Notes under the pieces: model-generated
Databases searched by the model: none
What the model was told of the DNA's origin: nothing
Seen by the model: the letters and a program-made list of their open reading frames with translations, nothing else
Shown here: positions 1-8,589 of the stretch, in pieces
How the letters are laid out: each line of letters opens with the position of its first letter
Numbering within the stretch: the first letter of the stretch is position 1
NCBI RefSeq assembly: GCF_002259645.1
Contig: NZ_MWWV01000004.1
Span: 310,001-374,000 of the forward strand
DNA: 64,000 bases
DNA from: Bifidobacterium tissieri
Lineage (GTDB): Bacteria; Actinomycetota; Actinomycetes; Actinomycetales; Bifidobacteriaceae
Direction: 5' to 3'
Translations under genes and position numbers: made by a program

Positions 1-605
1 TCATCTCGCTGGTAGTGGCCCTGGCCGCGGTCGTGCTCTCGGTGCTCAACTCCTTCGCTCTGGGCATCGGCAAGGTCAAAGGCAACACATGGATCGTACT
101 CGCCATCATGCTCGCGAACATGATGCCGCAGGAGGCCCTGCTCTACCCGCTGTACACGATGTTCAAATCAGCCGGACTGTATAACACCAAGCTCGCGATC
201 ATCATCATCTTCACGATCATTCAAAGCGCGTACGGAACCTACCTGCTCTCCAGCGTATACGGCACGTTCCCGCAGGCTATCCTCGAAGCGGCCGCGATCG
301 ACGGAGCTTCCCGCTGGCAGGTGCTGCGCAAGGTCGTACTACCCATCTCCTGGCCGACCATAAGCGTGCTGTTCGTGTTCTTCTTCGTCTGGACTTGGAA
401 CGAATACATGATCCCCATGGCGTTCCTCATGGGCGACGACGTGCAGACCATCCCGCTGGCACTCGCCACACTGCAGGGACAGCACACGATGGAGGCCACC
501 ACCCTGGCGTCCGCCTCGCTACTGAGCATCATCCCCACGATCATCTTCTTCATCATCTTCCAACGTAAGCTGTCGCAAGGCATCACCGCCGGAGCCGTGA
601 AATAA
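1..605 (+). CDS. Carbohydrate ABC transporter permease, MalG-like (5' partial)
   Basis: This is the C-terminal part of a binding-protein-dependent permease of the CUT1 sugar family. The open frame runs in from before the window (in phase from base 3). About 200 residues remain. They contain several hydrophobic spans and the cytoplasmic EAA loop (EAAAIDGASRWQVLRKVVLP, about residues 95-114), where the permease contacts its ATPase. The ending, with a last membrane helix and a short basic tail (QRKLSQGITAGAVK), is typical of MalG/AraQ-type subunits. A GH172 gene follows 126 bp downstream on the same strand, so the pair probably imports and cleaves one oligosaccharide. The other transporter parts lie outside the window and the substrate cannot be told. 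Confidence 0.9.
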   Translation, partial: ISLVVALAAVVLSVLNSFALGIGKVKGNTWIVLAIMLANMMPQEALLYPLYTMFKSAGLYNTKLAIIIIFTIIQSAYGTYLLSSVYGTFPQAILEAAAIDGASRWQVLRKVVLPISWPTISVLFVFFFVWTWNEYMIPMAFLMGDDVQTIPLALATLQGQHTMEATTLASASLLSIIPTIIFFIIFQRKLSQGITAGAVK

Positions 606-731
606 CCGGAAACGAACCCGGGAAGCCCCCGGCACCCCGGACACCACCGAACCCTAATCGCGGGCCGACGAGCCAGTCGGCCCGCGACAACGAAAGCGAC
701 ATACGCACACCACACGAAAGGAAGTGATCAC

Positions 732-1868
732 ATGATCAATGGGAATATGACCAATACGAGCCTCGGATTCGGACAGGGAGCACTCGACGCGGTGACGATG
801 CGTTCACAGGGACGCACAAGATGCATCAACGCCGAGAACCCGAACGGCGGGAAGGGACGCGCCGCCATGACACCCAGCGCCCTCGGTCCCTCCCGCAAGG
901 GCAGCCCCTGCATCCGCACGGTCAAGGCCGGGGAAACGGTGACGTTGATGGACGTCGAAGGCCCCGGCGTCATCCGCCACATCTGGATGACGGTGACTGA
1001 CAAGACCTCCCCTACCGGGCCGGACGTGCTACGCAATCTGATCCTCGAATTCTACTGGGATGGCGAAAAGACCCCCTCTGTGCAATGTCCGATAGGCGAC
1101 TTCTTCTGCTGCGGACACGCACAGTCGTGCACGATCAACTCGATCCCCGTCATGGTCAACCCGAACCGCGGATTCAATTGCTATTTCGCGATGCCATTCG
1201 AGCATGCGCGCATCGTGCTCCGCAACGATCACAACGAGGATGTACCCGCATTCTTCTATCAGATCGACTACACCGAGTACGATGCCCTGCCGGACGATGC
1301 GATGCGGTTCCACGCGCAATGGCGCCGCGAACGAGTTACCGAACTCGGCCGCGACTACGTCGTGCTCGACGGAGTCAAGGGACATGGAACATACGTCGGC
1401 ACATACCTCGCACTCACCGCACTCGAAAGCCGATGGTGGGGCGAAGGCGAATTCAAGTTCTACATTGACGACGACGGCGAATACCCGACATGGTGCAGCA
1501 CCGGTGCCGAGGACTACTTCGGCGGCGCATGGAGCTTCGCCGACTTCGACGAGGACGGCCGCATGTACGAGCGGACGTTCACCGGCCCCTACCTCGGATT
1601 CCCGTTCTACTCGCAGAACCTATCCAACCGCGAAAGTCGATACTGGGACACGGCCACACCGGTGACACGCGGCCTGTACCGCTGGCACCTGCCCGACCCG
1701 ATGTACTTCGAAAAGAACCTGCGCGTCACCTGGCAGCAGATCGGCACCGAGGAAGGCGGCAACTTCGAACGCCAAGACGACGTCGCATCCGTCGCCTACT
1801 GGTACCAGAGCGAACCCCACAACCCATTCCAGCCAATAGGCGACCGCCGGTTCCGACGTCCGAGGTGA
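732..1868 (+). CDS. DUF2961 / GH172 family glycoside hydrolase
   Basis: A 378-residue protein with no signal peptide, so probably cytoplasmic. It has the features of DUF2961, now GH172: an N-terminal arginine/asparagine-rich segment (RTRCINAENPNGGKG), GPGVIRHIWMT, a core IGDFFCCGH, and an acidic stretch WWGEGEFKFYIDDDGEYP followed by TGAEDYFGG. Characterised GH172 enzymes include the bifidobacterial difructose dianhydride I synthase/hydrolase and alpha-D-arabinofuranosidases, where two Glu residues in this region catalyse; Glu238 or Glu240 and Glu260 are the candidates here. The start is set by GAAAGGAAG seven bases before ATG. It sits directly after a sugar permease gene, which suggests hydrolysis of an imported fructoside or arabinoside. 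Exact substrate unknown. Confidence 0.85.
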   Translation: MINGNMTNTSLGFGQGALDAVTMRSQGRTRCINAENPNGGKGRAAMTPSALGPSRKGSPCIRTVKAGETVTLMDVEGPGVIRHIWMTVTDKTSPTGPDVLRNLILEFYWDGEKTPSVQCPIGDFFCCGHAQSCTINSIPVMVNPNRGFNCYFAMPFEHARIVLRNDHNEDVPAFFYQIDYTEYDALPDDAMRFHAQWRRERVTELGRDYVVLDGVKGHGTYVGTYLALTALESRWWGEGEFKFYIDDDGEYPTWCSTGAEDYFGGAWSFADFDEDGRMYERTFTGPYLGFPFYSQNLSNRESRYWDTATPVTRGLYRWHLPDPMYFEKNLRVTWQQIGTEEGGNFERQDDVASVAYWYQSEPHNPFQPIGDRRFRRPR

Positions 1869-1878
1869 CTATTTGATA

Positions 1879-1913
1879 AGAGCGGTCGGACTATCGTCAA
1901 ATCCGGCCGCTCT
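1879..1913 (+). terminator. Hairpin after the GH172 gene
   Basis: The arms AGAGCGGTCGGA and TCCGGCCGCTCT form a 12-bp stem (one G-T pair) around an 11-nt loop, starting 10 bases after the stop codon. No clear T-run follows, so it may be a weak terminator or an mRNA 3'-end stabiliser. Confidence 0.5.
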
Positions 1914-2100
1914 CTGCATGATCCGCATCGGCACAAGGGGCCCTTCGCTTTCGCTGATGGAATTTAGCGACACAATCACTCATGCATGCGTGAAGCACCT
2001 TCGCACTCATGACCGCCTATCGCCTCAACGACTACGGGATGATTTATATACGGCGCGCAAATACAATTTCCCGAAGAGAGCAACAGCGGAAGGATGGACC

Positions 2101-3237
2101 GTGACCGACAGCAACGACGACGAAACCACTCGCAACGCCATCGCGGCACCAACGGATTCCGAAGACGGATCGATATCAGAAGCCAAGGCCACGCGGAACG
2201 ACGACAGCGCTAATGAAGGCAACAGCACCAACAAGGACGGCAGCTCGGCAAAGCATCCCAGACGGAAGGCTATTGCCGCCGGTGTTGGTATCGCGATCAT
2301 GCTTGCGTTGGCCGGTGGTGTCTATGCTTACATGTCCCGCTCCGCACACGAAGCCGCGCTCTCGGACTGCGAGGCAAGCATCTCCACGGTCACGAAGACC
2401 ATGAGCCTGTGGGATGACGCCAGGAAGGATGCCGACGAGACGGCCACGATCACCGCGGATCAGGTCGCGGACTCCGCCACAGTCGACACGCTGGCCAAGC
2501 TCTACACCACAAAGGATGCCAAGCCGCAGGCGTGCAATGCCTCCGACTCCACGTCGACGCTGCGCGAAACCACCGACCATAACAAGAGCCTCGCCGGAAA
2601 GTATTCCGATCTGGTCAAACGCATCGATCCCGCGGTCGACGCCGTACAAGCCAGCCAGGCGCTCAAGACGCTTACCAACACGATCGGCAACGGCCAGTCG
2701 CTGCTGGATTCCAGCAACGGTCAAGTGAAGGACGAATCCACTCGTGGCGTTCTGCAGACCGCGATCAACGAGGCCAACGACCTGAGCAAGAACGAAAACG
2801 CTACGACACAACAGCTGAGTGACGCGAAAATCAAGCTCGACGATGCCATGAACGCGGTCAACCAGAGCGTGCAGGAGCGTCAAGCCGATGAACAGGCCGC
2901 AGCCGAGGCCGCCACCAAGGCCGCCGCGCAGGCGCAGGCCAAGAGCCAGATGTCCACCAACAATTCCACGACCGGCAGCAGCACCGCCAATAACCGGACG
3001 ACCACCAACAGCACCACAAGCAATGGCCCGTCGGGAAACTCCAACAGCGGTTCCAACGCGGCATCCGACACAGGCACATCCAATGGAACCCAGAACACGA
3101 CGCCCAATCAGTCAGGCAGTCAATCGTCCGGGAACGGTACGTCCACGCAGCCGCCATGCAACGGCACGCTGGAGAACGGCCACTGCTGGGTCGACTTCGG
3201 CCCCGGATGGTCGGGAGACGGCTGGAAAATCGACTGA
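2101..3237 (+). CDS. Membrane-anchored surface protein of unknown function
   Basis: About 378 residues when started at GTG 2101, which follows GGAAGGATGG; the frame is open upstream to 1873 but lacks a better start. An acidic, Ser/Asn-rich cytoplasmic tail (about 55 residues) leads to a basic KHPRRK and one membrane helix (AIAAGVGIAIMLALAGGVYAYM, about residues 57-78). The outside part is predicted to be helical, rich in Ala, Asp, Lys and Thr, with repeated heptad-like stretches (ALKTLTNTIGNGQSLLD, LQTAINEANDLSKNE), then a Ser/Thr/Asn-rich linker and a Cys-containing C-terminus (PPCNGTLENGHCWVDFGPGW). The layout (anchor, helical stalk, linker, small terminal domain) suggests a wall-spanning protein. 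The family was not recognised. Confidence 0.6.
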   Translation: MTDSNDDETTRNAIAAPTDSEDGSISEAKATRNDDSANEGNSTNKDGSSAKHPRRKAIAAGVGIAIMLALAGGVYAYMSRSAHEAALSDCEASISTVTKTMSLWDDARKDADETATITADQVADSATVDTLAKLYTTKDAKPQACNASDSTSTLRETTDHNKSLAGKYSDLVKRIDPAVDAVQASQALKTLTNTIGNGQSLLDSSNGQVKDESTRGVLQTAINEANDLSKNENATTQQLSDAKIKLDDAMNAVNQSVQERQADEQAAAEAATKAAAQAQAKSQMSTNNSTTGSSTANNRTTTNSTTSNGPSGNSNSGSNAASDTGTSNGTQNTTPNQSGSQSSGNGTSTQPPCNGTLENGHCWVDFGPGWSGDGWKID

Positions 3238-3448
3238 GCACCAATTGCCGGTATCGATTGCATGCCATGCAATTCATCTGTCCCCACGAGCATCCGGCGG
3301 TCCATCCACGATCTCCACGATCAGGTGGCGAAATTTCTCCTCACGAACGCCGCGACGGGTAGCATTGGGCACAAGTGCGGACCGTCTCGTCGCGGATGAC
3401 GACACACGGAACCGTCCGCATCAGACAAGACCAATGAAAGAAGGCATC

Positions 3449-3904
3449 ATGAGCGCAACAGTCCTCGCATACGCCGAGCCGAAGCCAGACGACAACGGCG
3501 AGGTTCCCAGCATCGATCCCGACAAGACGATCGAAGTGACTCCGGTACTCGTGTCTGGGGACTCGTTCACCGGCGACTATTACTTCTTCGATCTGACCAC
3601 GAACCGCGCGCTGTCCTTCATCCCCGGAAGCGCAGAACAGGGCAAACCACAGTGGCTGCTGCGCTGGTTCGATCCGCTCGAGCCCGACGACGGCGAGCAC
3701 ATCTCCATCGAGCACGAGGGCGAATTTCTCGACGATTACGAGGATGCAGACCGTCAGGCCGCCGACGCCGTACTGGCGAAATACGGATTCCGTCTCGGCG
3801 AGGGTATGGATTCGATATTTGCCGACAAAAGCATGTGTATGAATGGCGCCATCTACGACTACTGGACCCTGGAACCGGCGGACGCGGCACCCACCAACGC
3901 GTGA
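3449..3904 (+). CDS. Small acidic hypothetical protein
   Basis: A 151-residue, strongly acidic soluble protein with no membrane segment or signal peptide. The start at 3449 is chosen for GAAAGAAGG placed six bases upstream; the same frame is open further up, but only as a shadow of the preceding gene. Features are FTGDYYFFDLTTNRALSFIPG, WLLRWFDPLEPDDGEHISIEHEGEFLDDYEDADRQAADAVL and a C-terminal MNGAIYDYWTLEP. No catalytic or binding motif is recognised. It stands alone between the surface protein and a nuclease-like gene. Confidence 0.55.
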   Translation: MSATVLAYAEPKPDDNGEVPSIDPDKTIEVTPVLVSGDSFTGDYYFFDLTTNRALSFIPGSAEQGKPQWLLRWFDPLEPDDGEHISIEHEGEFLDDYEDADRQAADAVLAKYGFRLGEGMDSIFADKSMCMNGAIYDYWTLEPADAAPTNA

Positions 3905-4018
3905 CCGACGCCGCGCGGAAAGGGGCGCTGCTTCCGACAACATGGTCGGCCATTCCAAGGTAAGCCGCGCCCCGAAAATATCTAATTTGTCTAATTCATA
4001 AACTCTGTCTGGAGAATC

Positions 4019-4756
4019 ATGCATCCGGAGACTAGTGTCACTGCAATCATTGAGAAATATCAGATTCCCGACATCGATCAATACGACGGTGATTGCCTGC
4101 ATGACAAGCTGCTATCCTACATGGCCGCCGAACGCCGGAACACGCCTTGGAAGTATTTGCGCGAGACCAGCAAACGCAGTGACTACCAATCCGAGTGGAA
4201 TACGGACATGCGGACATATTTGGAGATGATTTTCCCCGGAGACGAATTCGTATATGACAAGTCGATTCCAGCCGATATCCAACGCGATCATGGTGCGACA
4301 ACCGTACGACGGTATCGTCCCGATGCCCGATGCGAAAAGCGGAAACTCATCGTCGAGTTCGACGGCTTACCGCATTATCAGGAACTGCATTCCATCTTCA
4401 ATGACCGAGAACGCGACACATGGGCGCGGGATCTTGGCTATAAGGTTGTACGCATCCCCTACTGGCTTCCGCTGAATGTCGAGGACATCGACTTTCTATT
4501 CGGTGTGCATGTGCCGGAAGGCTGTCCACTGAAGTTTGGATTGTTCGACAATCCCAATCGTGACTATGGCATCGGCATCAGTCCGGCATCCTTCTGCGAA
4601 CAGGGAGCCTTGCGCTTTGCCCGTGAATTCGAACAGCTCCCGGCTGTCACGCAGGAGATGCTGCTGGACGACCTAGCGCTCGTTACAGAAGCAAATGCGT
4701 ACGGTATCGACGCACTTCCCTCCTGCATCAGCTATCTACGCTACGGAGATAACTGA
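4019..4756 (+). CDS. Hypothetical protein with a Vsr/DUF559-like nuclease fold segment
   Basis: 245 residues, ATG preceded by GGAG. The middle part (RRYRPDARCEKRKLIVEFDGLPHYQ ... RDTWARDLGYKVVRIPYW) has the order found in DUF559/Vsr-like PD-(D/E)XK proteins: Asp, then a strand ending in VEFDG, then a helix that leads to GYKVVRIPYW. In that family the Asp and Glu bind metal and the basic residues contact DNA. The C-terminal third (SPASFCEQGALRFAREFEQLPAV) is unassigned. Function is inferred from residue pattern only. Another DUF559-type protein lies at 17100-17978, of different length and weak similarity. Confidence 0.5.
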   Translation: MHPETSVTAIIEKYQIPDIDQYDGDCLHDKLLSYMAAERRNTPWKYLRETSKRSDYQSEWNTDMRTYLEMIFPGDEFVYDKSIPADIQRDHGATTVRRYRPDARCEKRKLIVEFDGLPHYQELHSIFNDRERDTWARDLGYKVVRIPYWLPLNVEDIDFLFGVHVPEGCPLKFGLFDNPNRDYGIGISPASFCEQGALRFAREFEQLPAVTQEMLLDDLALVTEANAYGIDALPSCISYLRYGDN

Positions 4757-4804
4757 GTCTGCCGTGGATTTCTTCATGGAAATGAATGAGTCCACGCGTG
4801 TCCC

Positions 4805-5021
4805 AATACAGGCTATCTGCGGTTCGCTGGGCGGATCGGGGGCTTTGCGGACGCCTAGCCACGCTTCGCTAGGCACTTGCCCGAGTAGTCGACCGCCCAC
4901 AACGGCGGAATCATCACGCACCCGGATACGGAATACCTCGCCTCTCCAAACCAAACGACCCAGCGAAGCGTGGTTAGGTGCCTGCCGAACCCGAAATCTG
5001 CCTAGCGAAGCGAGGATAGGT
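4805..5021. repeat. 217-bp intergenic repeat, copy 1
   Basis: Aligns without gaps to 8213-8429; I count about 13 mismatches over 217 bases (about 94% identity). Each copy carries three versions of a 15-20 bp motif: CCACGCTTCGCTAGG near the left, CCCAGCGAAGCGTGG and CCTAGCGAAGCGAGG near the right. The left one is inverted relative to the others, so a copy can fold into a large stem-loop. It encodes nothing recognisable. The two copies bracket the SWIM gene pair and one hypothetical gene. Confidence 0.9.
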
Positions 5022-5069
5022 CGATGATAAGTAAGGATTCATCCCCCAACGGCACCTAACGGCACCTCC

Positions 5070-6101
5070 CTACGGCTGAACGTGTTCAAGCAGCTTCTTC
5101 AGCTCCGAGCGCAGCAGCTGCCGGTGTCGATACATGCCATACAGGCGCTCGCATTCCTCGCGGACCCGGTTTCCCACATATGGCAGACACTTCCGCAACA
5201 CCGTGATGATCTGCGTCACGCGTTCCGGCGAATCGTTGCTCAACATCGGGGAATCGGCATCGTGCAACGGAGCGAGCAGGATATCGCAAGCCTCCTCGGC
5301 ATGACGCTCCGACACAACATCAAACATACGCTCCATGAGCTCGGCGGCCTCACTGGCCAGCGTATAACGCGAGTGACAGCGAACCTTGCAATACCGCCAG
5401 GCCGCGTCGCTCAGCCGCTCGGACAACAGCAATTCCTCGTAGGCGAGCTGTCGGCCGGAGAGCATCGGATCCCGATAATACCGCTGATGCACTTCCACCA
5501 TTCGGCGCACGTCCTCCGGCCAATGCTCGCCGGACAGTGTCTTCAGCTTACGCACGTAATGCGCACTATCGATCTCACGCTCATGCCTCGGAACCCGGCT
5601 CGGCATCTGACTCCTGCGATGCCACGGTAGCCGGTCGGTAACGATGTAACAGGCATAGATGCGTCGCAGACCTTCCTCGTCTCCCAAACACTCATACGCG
5701 GCTTCGAGCAACGTCCACCATCCTTGCGGCAATCCCGGGGGTGCGGGTGAAGGAACGGCATCCGGCAGGCAACTGTCGGCCAGTTTCCCCATCTCCCGAT
5801 CCCGAAACACCTGCACGGCGTCGTCGAGATCGTCCATGGCCAGATATCGCTGCAACAGGTCACGGACCATCGCCCACTGCTGATCATCCATGATCAGCCG
5901 GTAATCCGATTCGCGCATATCATCCGAATGGTATCGGGCGAAACTGCTCCACACATATTCCAATACGGCACGACCCGCCTCGCCGTCGCCGATATGCCGG
6001 AATCCATCGCTGTTGTTGACTTCCGTGTTCACATTCGAGTCACTGCCAGGCGCGCCATTTCCAACAGCCTCAACGCCATTACGCTCAGCATCATTCATCA
6101 T
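5070..6101 (-). CDS. Paralogue of the SWIM-protein C-terminal region, lacking the zinc finger
   Basis: 343 residues when started at ATG 6101, which follows GGAGG and overlaps the stop of the upstream SWIM gene by 11 bases, indicating translational coupling. The body resembles the C-terminal half of its neighbour: TLLEAAYECLGDEEGLRRIYACYIV matches TILEAAYEHLHDAEGLRLLYSYYIL, and LKTLSGEHWPEDVRRM matches LRAISGEHWEEDRAEI. The zinc-binding Cys/His cluster is missing. The content is almost wholly helical, like TPR-type repeats. It probably arose by duplication and loss of the SWIM domain. Function unknown; joint action with the SWIM protein is inferred from coupling. Confidence 0.7.
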   Translation of the reverse strand: MMNDAERNGVEAVGNGAPGSDSNVNTEVNNSDGFRHIGDGEAGRAVLEYVWSSFARYHSDDMRESDYRLIMDDQQWAMVRDLLQRYLAMDDLDDAVQVFRDREMGKLADSCLPDAVPSPAPPGLPQGWWTLLEAAYECLGDEEGLRRIYACYIVTDRLPWHRRSQMPSRVPRHEREIDSAHYVRKLKTLSGEHWPEDVRRMVEVHQRYYRDPMLSGRQLAYEELLLSERLSDAAWRYCKVRCHSRYTLASEAAELMERMFDVVSERHAEEACDILLAPLHDADSPMLSNDSPERVTQIITVLRKCLPYVGNRVREECERLYGMYRHRQLLRSELKKLLEHVQP

Positions 6102-7536
6102 CGGCATCCTCCGATTCCTTCCCTGACCCCGATTCCGCATCGGGCGCACCCGGCAAGGAATCGCCCTCAGCCCCGGCAGCCCCGATTCCGTTCCCAATTC
6201 CGATCTCGGAATCGTTCCCGCCGTTGTCCAAATCCGATTCGTCGTAGTCGTCGAAATCAGGAGGCTCGTTCACTTCCGCAACGTAATCGGCAAGGCACTC
6301 GCGCAGTTCCTTCCGCTGCAGGAACATGCCGACGATGTGCTCGGACAACGCACATACCTCGTCGTAACCGATCACCGTGTCAAGCTTGCGCATCCACCGC
6401 CCCACACGTTCTGCGGAAGCCTTGTCCTTGTGCTTGTAGATATCCGAATCGGGATCCTTCAGCACGTTACGGAAATACCGCAACGTGTTCTCCCGAGATT
6501 CCGGATCCTGCACGATCACGTCGAGCAGGCGCATGGCGATGTCGCCCATCCCGCCAGACCGACAGTAGTCAAACGCCTCCTTGGACAACCGGTCCTCACG
6601 CAGCAATCGCTCATACGCGGGATTGACCGCCGGCATCGGACCAAAGCGACGGCACTTCGTCTGCAGGCGGATGATTTCGGCTCGATCCTCCTCCCAGTGC
6701 TCGCCGCTGATCGCACGCAGCCGACCCACATATACGGCCTCCGGATCCGTCTGCGCAATAAGAATGTAATACGAGTACAGTAGGCGCAATCCTTCGGCAT
6801 CATGAAGATGCTCGTATGCGGCTTCCAGAATGGTCATCCACGTATGCGGCAGCTCGTCCATGTGCGATATACCGACGCCCGGCACGAGAATTCGCATGTT
6901 GGCGAAATTCCGCTCGACTTTGTTACCTGGGTGCCGCTTTCGATACAACGTCTCACGATGCTGAGTCAACGTCTCGGTCGACACCTGTCCGGAATATCGT
7001 CGGCGTCGGCGTTCCTCCCGATCTTCATTCCGGAACAATTCAAGTTCCATCCGCCGAAATATCGTCTCCAAATCAGGAAGACGATACAGCGTTTCAAAGA
7101 TGTGCTTGACGACACGCCAATCGTCGTCCGTCAGTCGAGGCGCGGATGAAAACTGACTGCTTGCATACCAATGCACCACATCCGACGCATCCCAAGGAAA
7201 CCCGGGTTCAGTCCCCTGCGCCCGGTCACGCTGACGTTGCAGCCATTCCGACATGGAAATCAATGCGGCCGCCACATGCTTGCAATACGCCGAATGCTGT
7301 GCATACGGACAGCTGCACGCCGCCGACACCACCTTGCCCCGGCGCAATCGCACATCCACCTGATAATCATCATTGCCACGGACCACGGTATGCCATAGTC
7401 CGTCCACGATCTCCTGGGGAAGGTCCACCTTTCCCGCCGCGTAATAGGCCCGTCCCCGTTCGTAGACATGCGGCTTGAACAGGTTGTAGTAGCTCCCTCG
7501 CAGGAACTCGTCCAGATCGGCATCAGACATCGGCAT
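6091..7536 (-). CDS. SWIM zinc finger domain protein
   Basis: 481 residues from ATG 7536 (AAGGAG eight bases upstream; the GTG at 7542 is an alternative). Near residue 60 is the SWIM signature CSCPYAQHSAYCKHVAAAL (CxC...CxH), which binds zinc and is linked to DNA or protein binding in SNF2-associated and transposase-associated proteins. The N-terminal segment (RGSYYNLFKPHVYERGRAYYAAGKV) is usual in stand-alone bacterial SWIM proteins. The remainder is helical and carries the region shared with the downstream paralogue. The C-terminus is acidic, Gly/Asp/Asn-rich and low complexity. No helicase gene, the common partner, is nearby. Confidence 0.8.
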   Translation of the reverse strand: MPMSDADLDEFLRGSYYNLFKPHVYERGRAYYAAGKVDLPQEIVDGLWHTVVRGNDDYQVDVRLRRGKVVSAACSCPYAQHSAYCKHVAAALISMSEWLQRQRDRAQGTEPGFPWDASDVVHWYASSQFSSAPRLTDDDWRVVKHIFETLYRLPDLETIFRRMELELFRNEDREERRRRRYSGQVSTETLTQHRETLYRKRHPGNKVERNFANMRILVPGVGISHMDELPHTWMTILEAAYEHLHDAEGLRLLYSYYILIAQTDPEAVYVGRLRAISGEHWEEDRAEIIRLQTKCRRFGPMPAVNPAYERLLREDRLSKEAFDYCRSGGMGDIAMRLLDVIVQDPESRENTLRYFRNVLKDPDSDIYKHKDKASAERVGRWMRKLDTVIGYDEVCALSEHIVGMFLQRKELRECLADYVAEVNEPPDFDDYDESDLDNGGNDSEIGIGNGIGAAGAEGDSLPGAPDAESGSGKESEDADDE

Positions 7537-7692
7537 GATCACAACTCCTTCGCATCGCCTCTTCGCAATGTGGTTTTACAGTGTGATGTTACGCTCATCG
7601 TACGCCAGCACAGCAATCACAGAAGCGCAAGACACCCGTTTGCACTTACGCATGTTAAGCAGAAAGACCATGGAATGATCCATGGATGTGCG

Positions 7693-8139
7693 ATGGCCAG
7701 CCGCAATCGCGACAGGAATCGGAAGGTGCTGGGCAATGCGTTCATCATACCGGGACGGATCCCGGTTGACTCGATCTTTCCCGGAGCCATCGTGCCGAAT
7801 ACGACGCCGGGGCAGACGGGCAGTGGCAGTGGTGATGGTGCTGACACTGTTGGCGGCGGCACGAAAGCCAAAGATCATACCGGACGCTGGTTTCTGCAAC
7901 ATCGTGGTAACGTCTCTCTGGATTTCATCAGCTCCTTCCTCGACACCGGAGAAGAAGTCAACGCCATCGTCAGAATGTTCGAGATGGAACCAGAACAGGC
8001 GATCCGCATGTTCCTCGACACCAGCTCACGGCAGGGCAGGCCACTGGACTACCTGAGCGCCATGTTCACGCCGATCAACGGCAGTGAGGAATTCGTGTCT
8101 CCCATTGCGGCTTTCCGTTCATCGTCCGCCACGGACTGA
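7693..8139 (+). CDS. Hypothetical protein
   Basis: 148 residues if started at ATG 7693; an earlier in-frame ATG at 7672 is possible and neither has a strong ribosome binding site. A basic N-terminus (MASRNRDRNRKVLG) is followed by a Gly/Ser-rich stretch (GQTGSGSGDGADTVGGG) and a more ordered C-terminal part (WFLQHRGNVSLDFISSFLDTGEEVNAIVRMFEMEPEQAIRMFLDTSS) that looks helical. It is divergent from the SWIM gene and ends just before the second 217-bp repeat. No family recognised. Confidence 0.45.
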   Translation: MASRNRDRNRKVLGNAFIIPGRIPVDSIFPGAIVPNTTPGQTGSGSGDGADTVGGGTKAKDHTGRWFLQHRGNVSLDFISSFLDTGEEVNAIVRMFEMEPEQAIRMFLDTSSRQGRPLDYLSAMFTPINGSEEFVSPIAAFRSSSATD

Positions 8140-8212
8140 GCCAACGGGTTGTCACAACAGGTGGGCCAGCGCAACGCACTGGCCCAACGCACTGACCCAT
8201 ATGAACACCACG

Positions 8213-8429
8213 AATACAGGCTATCTGCGGTTCGCTGGGCGGATCGGGGGCTTTGCGGACGCCTAACCACGCTTCGCTAGGCACTTGACCGAGTAGACGA
8301 CCGCCCACAACGGCGGAATCATCACACTCCCGGATGCGAAATACCTCGACTCTCCAAACCAAACAACCCAGCGAAGCGAGGATAGGTGTCTACCGAACCC
8401 GAAATCTGCCTAGCGAAGCGAGGATAGGT
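8213..8429. repeat. 217-bp intergenic repeat, copy 2
   Basis: Direct, ungapped match to 4805-5021 with about 13 substitutions. The motif CCTAGCGAAGCGAGG occurs at the right end and a close variant about 50 bp before it. The flanking 8430-8589 holds nothing else recognisable. Confidence 0.9.
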
Positions 8430-8589
8430 GATTCACCACTAGCAACCACATTGCCAGAGACACTGAACAAGCCTGAACTCCGATCAATTGCTCACCGACA
8501 CCACCGTTTTCATGCCCAACTTCCGCCAGTTATTCATCGGCCGGCATGAACCGTTGCGGATCCCCGACATAACGCCGCCGCACCTGCCG

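Noticed and set aside
5070-8139. Integrative element bounded by the 217-bp repeats
   Set aside because: No integrase, transposase or tRNA target is present, and the repeats are direct with internal inverted motifs typical of dispersed intergenic elements. Kept only as a possible deletion module.
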